From Pomphorhynchus laevis (Eukaryota > Acanthocephala > Palaeacanthocephala > Echinorhynchida > Pomphorhynchidae), in the NCBI GenBank assembly GCA_012934845.2, contig WNNJ02000249.1:44643-108642 (forward strand): a DNA stretch of 64,000 nucleotides. Reading direction: 5' to 3'. Made by a program: the position numbers and the translations under genes. Position 1 is the first letter of the stretch. Each line of letters opens with the position of its first letter. Positions 55,351-64,000 of this stretch are shown here, one piece after another. The notes beneath the pieces are model-generated. The model saw only the letters and a list, made by a program, of their open reading frames with translations, was not told where the DNA came from and did no database searches.

Positions 55351-56436
55351 AATCTGTGCGGCGGAGAGTGTCGATGGAACGGTTATACGGATTCCGAGGC
55401 TGAATCGCGTATTTACCCTTCGCCGCACAACTTGAAAATTTTTCACAATTAGATTTTTTTCACCGTTTTGAATTCTTTGTTGAAGCTCTTTCCTTGCAGA
55501 TTTCAATCTGTTTCTATCTTCAGTGCTGAGGTCAGGTAGAAGTCTGATACTGGAGCCCCTTAACTTAAAGGAATTCTTGATGATTTGCTTACTAGTCTCG
55601 GGGCTATCAACAACAACTTTCAAAAGCCTTGGTTTGGTACCATCTTGTTTCTTCCCAATGCGAAAGAGGTGTATTACCTGTCTATTTTGTTCGACTGATA
55701 TTTCTGTTGGGAGAACAGTTGAAAGAACTTGCTTTACTGAATCAACATCATGTTTAATCCGGATGAGACTGTTTGGACTCGGTGATTCATTTAAATTTAC
55801 AATAATGAAACATTTATCCCGATCGAATGTTCGGCGTTTATGTCGTTTAGGCTCAGATAGAATAGGTATATTGGGGTTATCAGTGTTGTTTACAGTGAAA
55901 TTGGTATGATTTATCATTTGTTTGAGTGTTCCATCCATTTTATATAGACTATGGGTTGTTTGAGGACAATAAAAAGTTGGGAGTGCTGTATGATGTGGTG
56001 CTTCTGTGTTTGTTTCCGGCCTTGGATGTGTTTTCTGAGTTATATGGAATGTTTGTTTCTGTGTATCCTTGTGAGAAATGATGGAATTCTCTAGATTTGA
56101 CGAATCCAGGAAATCGGATTTAAGGTTAAATAAGGAAGTTTCAAGGGTTGCTGCCTTTACGATTCGCGATCTTGCATGTCCTCGTGTCCAAACTCGAGTA
56201 GGGGTAGATTTCCGGAATATTGAAGTATCAGATGTTGCCGTTATGTTGATCGGGGCGATTTCATTGTCTAGTGAAGGTATTGTATCTTGCTCGAATACTT
56301 CACATGTATAAGGGATATCTGATCGTAATGGTTTATCAATGTCTTCGGTTAGTGAGCGTAGATCGTTAATAGTCTTATTTAAATTTGCAATTGCAAGAGC
56401 TGCACAGAAACCACAATAGAAATTGCGACTCGTCAT
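55333..56436 (-). CDS. ORF1 protein of CR1-like LINE, copy 2
   Basis: 367 codons, intact. An N-terminal YCGFCAALAIANLNK cysteine patch is followed by a Thr/Pro-rich linker and the conserved C-terminal domain (CFIIVNLNESPSPN, VIHLFRIGKKQDGTKPRLLK, IRLLPDLSTEDRNRLKSARK, NGEKNLIVKNFQVVRRRVNT). The domain matches ORF1 of copy 1 block by block, which defines a two-member family in this window. Confidence 0.8.
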   Translation of the reverse strand: MTSRNFYCGFCAALAIANLNKTINDLRSLTEDIDKPLRSDIPYTCEVFEQDTIPSLDNEIAPINITATSDTSIFRKSTPTRVWTRGHARSRIVKAATLETSLFNLKSDFLDSSNLENSIISHKDTQKQTFHITQKTHPRPETNTEAPHHTALPTFYCPQTTHSLYKMDGTLKQMINHTNFTVNNTDNPNIPILSEPKRHKRRTFDRDKCFIIVNLNESPSPNSLIRIKHDVDSVKQVLSTVLPTEISVEQNRQVIHLFRIGKKQDGTKPRLLKVVVDSPETSKQIIKNSFKLRGSSIRLLPDLSTEDRNRLKSARKELQQRIQNGEKNLIVKNFQVVRRRVNTRFSLGIRITVPSTLSAAQIRASTT

Positions 56437-56449
56437 TGTTTGAGAACTG

Positions 56450-57560
56450 TCTGAGGGGAAGCTTACTTTGGTCTATATCGTGCAGCCGTGAGAGTCACAT
56501 ACCACTTCATTATCTGCGTACCCAACCGACTTTGTTGTATTGTTGTGTTTCGCTTGCTTGTTGGTCTTATTTGTCATATTTTTATCATATAATGTGATAT
56601 TGTACTGGAATTCAAATTTCCATCAATTTTTCAAACGGAAAATTCGTTATTGAATAATGGATCCGACCAACAGATTTCGTTTATTGCGGTATCAATGGAA
56701 TTTGATTTAAATTTCAATTTGAAATTGTAAGAACTTATTATAATCAAGACAATTTTAAATTCTTTAATCATTGAAGTAATCGTTGTAATCGATGTAATCG
56801 TTGTAAACCTTTTTATTGTATTTACTTTAGATCTCAAACTTTTTTAAGGTCTTTTTTAATATATGTGAATTATACTAATTCACATATATTAATTCAGATA
56901 TATTAATTCAATATATTACTTAAGATATATTAATTAAATTAATTGTTTCCATGCTTGATAACATAATTATTTCTCAAAAATTGTGTTTTATGATTTAATG
57001 GCCCTACATGAAAATAGAAATAAAAATATTATTTTCCATTATAAATCGCATATTACAAAAAATTCATTACAGTGTGATCAAATAAAAAAATATTATTGCA
57101 TTGAATTCTGTTTTAACATTAAATTTGTTCGTTTAAAGGAACAAATGGAATTTAATGATTAGTGTTTGAGTTATATCAGTAATGTTTACTTATTGAAAAT
57201 GGGGCCATATATCGGATAAAATCTTATCAATATTTTGACTTATGGTATATTATATCAATCTATTCATAAATAATCAATATTTTAACTTACAGTATATTAT
57301 ATATCAATATATAAATAATAAATATTTTAACTTACGGTGTATTAAATATCCATTTATTAATAAACAATTAATATTCTAACTTATGGTATATTATATATCA
57401 AACTATTCATAAATAACAATAAATATTCGTTTAAATTTAAAAATGTGTCAGCTTTTTAGATGGTATTTCAGCTTTCTGTTAATATTTTTATTCACAGCAT
57501 GTCTTAGCCTTAGGGCTTTTTAGACAGATCAGAAAAAAGAATGAATATATAATAATGTTG
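56450..57560. other. AT-rich DNA with a degenerate 57-bp tandem repeat
   Basis: At about 57215-57415, four degraded units of roughly 55-60 bp repeat TCAATATTTTAACTTACGGTATATTATATATCAA and ATTCATAAATAA. A microsatellite-like AATTCACATATATTAATTCA patch lies at 56865-56945. At 56760-56810 GTAATCGTTGTAATCGATGTAATC repeats three times. No gene seen. Confidence 0.45.
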
Positions 57561-57579
57561 ATCATTCTCATTGATACCA

Positions 57580-57890
57580 CAATAAGCGCAATCTGTTAAT
57601 CGAATCAATTATCCAATAACAAACTTTTTGATATTTTTTGGACTTTTGGGTAAATACAAGGTCTAAGTCCGAATTTGGCCCAGATGTACACGTTTGTTTC
57701 AGAACATGCCGAACAAGAAGTGGATTAATTGCTAGGAATTCATAAAATTGCTTTTCAGTCTCATAACAGTTGCTGTATGCACACATTCATCCCAATCTGT
57801 TTGGAAGATTAAAGTCGCACAAAAGCATAAAGTGACCGGACGAGCAGCAACTTGCGAGGAGGACGTTCAATATATCAAACTTCAGCAGAA
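57580..57890 (-). pseudogene. LINE endonuclease relic, downstream half
   Basis: Minus strand reads FMLLCDFNLPN (the GDFN.P nuclease block) and, in the adjacent frame, EFLAINPLLVRHVLKQTCTS, GPNSDLDLVFTQ, the LDLV.T block near the end of APE-type nucleases. The other half lies at 58790-59300 on the far side of a Naiad fragment. Confidence 0.6.
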
Positions 57891-57897
57891 CGAATGA

Positions 57898-58790
57898 ATC
57901 AGATCGGATAAATGAGTCTACGTATTTGATATAATAATAAGATTAAAAAATGCTAAATCAAAATTTAATAATTAAATAGTAAATAAGTAAATAATCATAA
58001 ATAATAAATAATTGTTGTACATTTTTTTAAATTTATATCAAGTTAAAATAAAAAATTGAAATTTAAAATAAAGGTCAATTTTTATGAATTGACTAATACA
58101 TAACAGATGATGTATCAGAATAAGGATTAGAGGTCATCAGGAGGAACTGCTATGCTATCAGGTATCGGCCCCTATTCCTCGACCCAACATAGCAGCGGGG
58201 GCAAATACATGTTAAGGACGTATTCACTCTGATGGAAATTGAATATCTAGTATCGTATTCTAATACAAAGTATATTATTTATTATCCATCCATAAACGTT
58301 TTCCGTTTAAGATTTTTAATGTATTTTTAATAATATTATATTAATTTATATATTTTACTATTTTCTGTTTGATTTTATTTATATGGTATGCATGAATGCT
58401 CATGTAAAAATATGTTTCTTGTAAATTTAAATATGTCATCTTTACGATATAAATTAAAAGTAGTTTTAATTGATGTTAATTTAATGCTCATATCTAGATA
58501 TAAACATTCTTTGTCATCAATATTATTTTTATTAAGAATAAGTCTACTTGGATAAATTTGTTCGCTTATTGAATAAAAATTATTAGAGTTAAATACACAT
58601 ATATCATCGATATATCGAAACATATTTCATATATTTATATAGTTTAGATTTATTTTTACACTGATATGAATACATTCATATTCTATAAAACTTTAAAATA
58701 AGTAAGCTATAATTGGGCTACTCTTACCTTCCATTAGAACACCTTTTATCAAAATATTTAAGGATTCTATTAATTCAATTAATAGAAGAT
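57898..58790 (-). mobile_element. Naiad-type element, 5'-truncated copy inside a LINE relic
   Basis: The terminal motif is at 57898 (AATCAGATCGGATAAATGAGTC), the structured module at 58085-58230, then thumb and palm (58623-58375, FRYIDDICVFNSN; MSIKLTSIKTTFNLYRKDD) and a remnant of the GVPMGG block (reads GVLMEGKSSPIIAYLF). It is fused at about 58790 to LINE nuclease sequence, which gives a mixed open frame. Confidence 0.8.
58085..58230 (-). ncRNA. Structured 3' module of the Naiad-type element (copy C)
   Basis: Box order as in copy A. The upstream hairpin has AATACGT in place of AATACAT, which keeps pairing with ATGTATT through a G-U, while GAAACC has become GATACC and TAGAGG has become TCGAGG. 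The CTGCTATG/CATAGCAG pair is unchanged. Confidence 0.55.
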
Positions 58791-60600
58791 TAATTGGATA
58801 TCCATACAAAATGTAAATTTTGACATCAATAAAGTCCCCACTTATAGTAAACGATAACTTATAAGAATATTCTGGATCACACGCAATATTAATCTCTGAA
58901 AATGACAAGCCATGTCGTATATATGCAGCAATAACACCACGTTTTCCAAAAGCACGATCCGTTCTGAATAAGAGATAATTTTGAATACACATAATGTTAT
59001 CGTCAATGTAAAAATGAAACCAAGTCTCAGTGATACAAAACACATGATAACTACGCGATGATACAAGGCTGTCTAGCTCATTGAACAGGGCTGTTAGGGT
59101 TCTGACTTTCGAATAACCAACTATTGCATTTTTTTTCCAAAGATCTCGAAATCGAACTAGAATCTAATGATGAGGTAACTACTGCAGAAAAATCTACAGA
59201 ATCCCCCAAATGAAGGAGTATGTTGTTATACCCATCTAGTGGATTGGCTAGAGGGCTCAGATCCGTTGGACCTTAGGCCGTGTCATCATTATGAATACTA
59301 AATGCTGCTATGAGTTGTCTTATCTGAACTGCAGTTGTTTTTTCTAATGTCTCTATTCGTATTTTTTAGTGGTTGTTAGTTATTTATTTAAGAAATTCCT
59401 TATTATTATACACATCTACAACTGACCACAATGGAAACCGATGCACAGTTAGTCGCCACTAAATAACCAGGAAATTTCGAATACAAAGGATTGATTCACA
59501 ATTACTAAGACGTTTTTTAACTCTGAATTAGCACATTTAAGCTTTAAACGGTTATTAGTTTATATATCACGTAAAATACGTACAAAGCTATCTTTTAGCC
59601 TGAATTCACCCTGCAATAATAAAGTGATATGTTCCACCAATCCAAAAGTACCTTCAGTAGCCTGGGTTTATCCGGCAATTTGTGTTATAAACGGAATACT
59701 ATAAAGCTTTCGAATTCGATGTCGTATCATTGTCGCTTGCCATAAGTTGAGAACAAATATTAAGCAATTAGGAAGCATCTTCATTCAATCTGCTCTGTAG
59801 ATCGCTGGCACATGATTATGCTATGCCGCTTAGAATAACTTCGCGATTTCTGATATTATTGAAAGACATATTCTTAATGTAATCTGTTGTAGAAAGGTTG
59901 CCATAGGAAAAGCTTTTGCTTCTTGTGTCTCGCCCTTGTTCTATAATATTTGAATAAATACGCTTGAAAGATAAGTGACCTTTAGCTACATCGATATCTT
60001 TCTCCGATAATTACAGATACATTCTCCGATACCTTTATAGCATCATTGTTTAGCGACACTGACAGCTCGCCACTAATCATCGATATTAACGGCACGCCAC
60101 AGTTTTCAAGTTTCTTACTCAATGTTCGCATCAAGAGTGAATTTGGTTGGTCATTTTCCAGATCGGGGTTGGACTTTGGATTTCGCTATTAATGTTTTTA
60201 CAGTTTTGAACTTCAAACTCTGGAATGGGTATATCTTTATACAGTTCTGGTTTGTCAGCACTTCGTTCTTCACGATCGTTACGACTGTTTGAATCTGTAT
60301 TCCTCACCGAATCATTTGTTGATAATTGCTCGTCACAACGTCTCTTAACCAGAAATGAGAACGATTCAAATGCTCAGAACCGACAAACAAAATTCCTGAA
60401 CAGTAAAGATTTTGTCAGACTGAACGGTACAGCGACATTTCTCCATATATCGCATTTAATTCTACTGCATGAGATATCGCGTTGCTCATACCCAGAGAAT
60501 GGTTGTGCTAATTTTGATTCAGTTTGACTGTCGCTCTCTTAATATCCTTACTTGCTACACCTTTTTTGCTTGTCTGATTTGTCCTTGTCATTTTTTGTAA
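58790..60600 (-). pseudogene. LINE relic: ORF1 and nuclease start
   Basis: The nuclease N-terminal part reads FCITETWFHFYIDDNIMCIQ and NYLLFRTDRAFGKRGVIAAY (59043-58800), similar in style to the CR1-like elements nearby. Further upstream, at about 60590-60510, a frame opens MTRTNQTSKKGVASKDIKRA, which looks like an ORF1 start; the region between is decayed ORF1 with several frame changes. It forms one old insertion with 57580-57890, split by the Naiad fragment. Confidence 0.5.
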
Positions 60601-60609
60601 ATTGTATTA

Positions 60610-62150
60610 TGTACTGTATGATATATTGTTTGCGTCGTCGTAACTTTTGAGAACAATTTTTTGATATTGTGTGTTTAAGCTTGTAAGTATTTATATTAAA
60701 GAATTTTTTAAACCAGTGATAATATTATATTTATGTATTTATATTGTGTGTTTAAGCTGTTAAAATTTTATTCTGAATATAATATTATTTTTAATATAGT
60801 ATTATATACTAATCCACTATGCACTATTATGCTATAATATGAGAGCTTAACGATTAGATTTGAAAAAATACTAATTATTTGTAAAATTAATACTCGAGTA
60901 AATATGTAAGATCTCAAATGTAAACGGCCAAACATAGTTTTCTTCACAACATAGAGCAAATTAGTCTAATGGACAAATTTTAATATTCGTGATAAGTTCG
61001 GAATTAATATTAATCCGTCACACTTGCACGCTTAAAGGAACCTGGTGAGATGTATTGAGGATGCCTGCTGATGAATCCGACAGGAAGAGTTTCAGACATC
61101 TAATGTGTGTTAATATCTAATATGTGCGTGCAACAAAGTGATTACTTTTTTATCAATAAATTTTTCCTTTAATGATTGAACCTGCTAGAAGTTGATAATA
61201 TTTTTTCTGGAAAATTTATCTTTTTGGATTGAAACGTAATGTCTAGCAAATGAAGATTAAATTGGTTTTCGATATTTCGACAGAACGAATCTCTTGTCGA
61301 CAGTAGTTTACATTGAATTATTAGCTTACTGATTACACTTTAAATTACTGACAATGCTTTTTGACAACTATTTCGTACGAACCCTGCCACAAAATCAGAG
61401 CGGTGCGATCTTCTTCGTCGATTTGTAGTGAACCTACAAAATATTGGCATATTTGATCAAATTCTTCTGTGTAATAGTCTGATTATTTTTTATCATGAGG
61501 TATTATGCTCATAAAATTTGTCCTATTCTTTAAAATGAGACTCCAGGACTATAAAAATTTCTATGTCGTGTTTTAATCTAAAATTAGTTGACAATTATAG
61601 TATTATAACATGGGATGTTATTTATCTCACAATTATTTTATTGTGATTACTGAGCTTTATTTAAGTAAATAAATTATTTTCGAATTTAGTAATTAAAGAG
61701 ACTAAACTGTCCCTTTATGGAAACTAACGAATTGAGCCCTAATTGAAGTGATGTTGAACTCTGTGAATGTTTACATCCCTCTTCACATGTTTTGATTGGG
61801 TGGTACTCACTTTTAAATGATATTATTTTTTAACTATTTTGTCGAATAGAATTAGAAAATACAAAAGGTTTAACCTGAATTCGATAGTTTCGGAAAAATT
61901 CTACATATTTAGACAGAGATTCATGTGTTAATATATTATTTACCATATTCAACATTTCTTAATATATTTAGTATATTAGAAATAAATATTTAAAACAACT
62001 GAGTTGTTGTAATGGATATTCTAATTATAGCAATCATCTATTAAATTAGTCGTCTATAAAATTGGGTATGTCTGTGTGTTTGTTATATTCGTTATAACCA
62101 TTTAATATTTTGTTGCTATACTTTACGTGTACGATTTTTTTGTTTTTTTT
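60610..62150. other. AT-rich DNA, nothing recognised
   Basis: No frame of interest and no clear repeat, apart from a duplicated TTGTGTGTTTAAGCT at 60667 and 60745 with TTTATATT nearby. I find no RNA gene. Confidence 0.4.
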
Positions 62151-62283
62151 TATAATAATAATTTTTATTTCTTGAGAGAAGATAACAGAATCAGGGTTCC
62201 CGCAAATGGGCTCAAAATACAAATGCTTGAATTCAAAGTAATAAAACCCTCGGATCTACCGCCTGAGACATCCGTTCATTAGT

Positions 62284-62506
62284 TCAGTTTTCAAAGCACC
62301 ACGAATTTGCTCGCACAAGTCTGATTCCAATACATTTTCTGAACTGCGCAACACACTCAGAATATGCCTGGTTGTTGCTCTTAGAAGCTATCTTCGCCGC
62401 CCTTTTAATTACTTTGCTTGCATCAGCTCCGAGCCTCCTAATGCTGACATAATGACCGGCAGAAATATTGAAGCACCCTTCACCGTAGCGTGTTCAAGCG
62501 CAATGA
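62284..62506 (-). pseudogene. Unrecognised coding fragment, about 73 codons
   Basis: The minus-strand frame reads TRYGEGCFNISAGHYVSIRR, LGADASKVIKRAAKIASKSN, NQAYSECVAQFRKCIGIRLV, RANSWCFEN and then a stop. Composition (regular Ala/Lys/Arg helix-like segment) and lower AT content than the flanks suggest a real protein fragment. No start codon is visible. It is followed by a tail running to CAAGAAATAAAAATTATTATT near 62150, which would fit the 3' end of a retroelement. I cannot name the family. Confidence 0.35.
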
Positions 62507-62638
62507 TTTACGCGTATGATTATAATATAATTATATTATAATATTATAATCTAATAGATAGAAGTTTTTTGTGGCAAATGCACACAGACTGTGTGCTTAT
62601 AAGCCCACAAAATCGAAGCAGTTTGAAAAAAGTTACTC

Positions 62639-64000
62639 GTTTAGTAGCATTGATTGCAGTTGCTTTTTGAAAAATGGGAGTGAGGATGAAGATAGCAGGT
62701 GATCAGGTAGGGAATTCCAAAGTGGAGGAGCATCGATATGTAGGGATCGACGGCCGAAGTTGGTTGAGTGAAGATGTACGTGTAGCAGAAAAGAATCACA
62801 TGAACGTAGGTTAGTAGAAAGAGATCGAGATTCACTTAGAGTTAGCAGATAGAGATAAGAAGGAGATTTACAATGGATAAGTCGATAAATTAGACAAAGC
62901 AGACGAAAACGAACGCGATATTAAATACTTAGCCATCCAAGTTTTGATAAATAGGAGGAGATATGATCGAATTTACAAAGTCGAAAAAGGATGCGCACAG
63001 CAGTGTTAATGAGGCGCTGAAGAGGTTTAAGGGATGACTTTGAAGAAAAGACGAGAAGATAAAGGACGATTTCTTTAAAGGACTTTAAATAAAAGACGAG
63101 AAGAGAAGCGGGAAAAGAAAGATGAGTTAAGAGATTTACATGAACTAGAATCTAGAGAATCATCGTCAGATAATTTCTGACGATTTGAATATCACGGAGA
63201 AAAATATCTGAAAATCTAGTTTATCACGAATGAAGTGATCGATATTCAGATTATTGTCGAAGTAAACGCCTAGAAATACTGGTTATCTACAGCAGGAATA
63301 ATTGTGGTCTGAAGATACAGATGAGGAGGAAATACAGAAATGGAGGGTAAAATCCATAACACTTTAGATTTGGTAGGATTTAGGGACATGCGCAAAGAAA
63401 TTAGATGTTCTGATCAAGCACGAAGACAATTCGACGATGTGAAAAGTTGGCTTAGGGAACGAGGATATGAGTGAAAATAAAGAAGTATATCATCAGTGGA
63501 CTGTATTACTCTGAAGCAGAATTTATTAGTTATAAAAGATAAATCTCCAAGAAGAAGCGAAAAGAGAATTCGGTCAAGTACTGAACCTTGAGGTACACCA
63601 CAAGAGAGAAGATAAAGGAGAACACTTTGACTTAGAATGGACGGAAAATGATCGATCGGAGAGATACGAAGAGAACCAAGACAAGGTGAACGAAGAGAAG
63701 CCATAATAATAGCGAAGATGAGAATGACGGATTTTGTGATCGACAATGTCGAATGCAGATTAAAGATCGAGCGATATTACCACACTACAAAGTTCTTTGT
63801 CACGAGCGGAGAGCAGAACAGAGAATACTTTATGATATGCTAGTTCGGTGGAATGATTAAAGCGGAAAGCAGATTGAAAAGAAGGGTAGAGCTGCGATGA
63901 AGAGAGATAGTTGTTGATCTGATCTAAGACAAAGTGTTTAAGAATAATTATATAATTATATATTATAATTTATATTACAATATAAATTATATAATATAAA
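62639..64000 (-). mobile_element. L2/CR1-like LINE, 3' part, cut by the window edge
   Basis: Minus strand. RT blocks from the right edge: QSAFRFNHSTELAYHKVFSV, VVISLDLQSAFDIVDH, SCGVPQGSVLDRILFSLLLG, and a decayed catalytic box (STDDILLYFHS, expected Y/FADD). It ends with LWNSLPDHLLSSSSLPFFKK and QLQSMLLNE plus stop at 62639, a good match to the usual C terminus of L2/CR1-type ORF2. Several stops and shifts lie between 62900 and 63500. It is a different family from the two CR1-like elements at 46-56 kb. Confidence 0.75.

Larger units (their letters stand above)
52440..56450 (-). mobile_element. CR1-like LINE, copy 2 (nearly complete)
   Basis: Better preserved relative of the element at 46090-50000. 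ORF1 is 56436-55333. ORF2 holds the nuclease (55261-54563; MYSNCLSMYNKFDEIL, ALSETWFNNDI, IILGDFNMPHVNWDL, SAILDLCLSR), RT (54566-52962; NYRPISLTCVACKVLEKLLF, NQHGFRPGRSTVTNLILARS, DVLFFDLSKACDRI, GVPQGSVLSPLFFIIYINEL, LYADDLKIWRP) and a C-terminal domain (52935-52507). A shift near 54640, where SDHCVIRLAFSVSL should follow the nuclease, and a second between 52962 and 52935 break ORF2. The 3' end near 52430 passes into TAATAATATAATTTAATTAT. Confidence 0.88.

Noticed and set aside
61066-61100. TGCTGATGAATCCGACAGGAAGAG, which resembles a hammerhead core with stem II.
   Set aside because: The GAAA box is missing (AGAG instead) and stems I and III cannot be formed.

Overview
The window is animal nuclear DNA: AT-rich, with spliced host genes (GT-AG introns from about 50 bp to over 1 kb), metazoan gene families and a heavy load of non-LTR retroelements. 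It is an invertebrate, probably an arthropod or a related group, but I cannot place the species. There is no operon structure and no prokaryotic gene. Most of the sequence is mobile-element debris, often one insertion inside another, in an AT-rich background.

Host genes. (1) Minus strand, 7082-11158: a nine-exon gene model that stays in frame through every junction and encodes a 412-residue CW zinc finger plus PWWP protein (ZCWPW1/ZCWPW2 type histone reader), with a degraded PWWP cage. (2) Plus strand, 12305-12808: an orphan C-terminal piece of a calreticulin-like protein ending in NEEL. (3) Plus strand, 22277-25342: a chitinase domain-containing protein 1 (CHID1) homologue in two visible coding blocks, with a large element-invaded intron and a doubtful junction. 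(4) Minus strand, 31706-34138: an intact, intronless 810-codon gene for CPSF2 (CPSF-100), a subunit of the pre-mRNA 3' end processing complex.

Mobile elements. The left edge (about 17-735) holds a 463-bp tandem unit with two canonical minimal type I hammerhead ribozymes on the minus strand, followed by a short inverted piece: a Penelope-like pseudo-LTR or a retrozyme-like element. A different Penelope-like family, with an N-terminal GIY-YIG nuclease, a CxC linker and then the reverse transcriptase (the permuted Naiad arrangement), occurs as one long copy (13621-16790) and many truncated copies (3545-5690, 7687-8010, 23440-24210, 28318-29592, 30389-30520, 57898-58790). Its 3' region carries a recurrent structured module of about 150 nt. 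The long copy sits inside a 106/107-bp minisatellite (13290-13620 and 16790-20310) that itself shows a higher-order period of about 1.71 kb.

From 34 to 64 kb the sequence is almost all retroelements: two head-to-head Jockey/I-like LINEs (34990-38770 minus; about 38757-46080 plus), the second split by a fossil Ty3/Gypsy-type LTR element (39561-44594) that holds three copies of a tRNA-derived SINE; two CR1-like LINEs on the minus strand (46090-50000 and 52440-56450); a LINE relic split by a Naiad fragment (57580-60600); and an L2/CR1-like LINE running off the right edge (62639-64000). The host genes do not form a pathway; they look like unrelated survivors between insertions.
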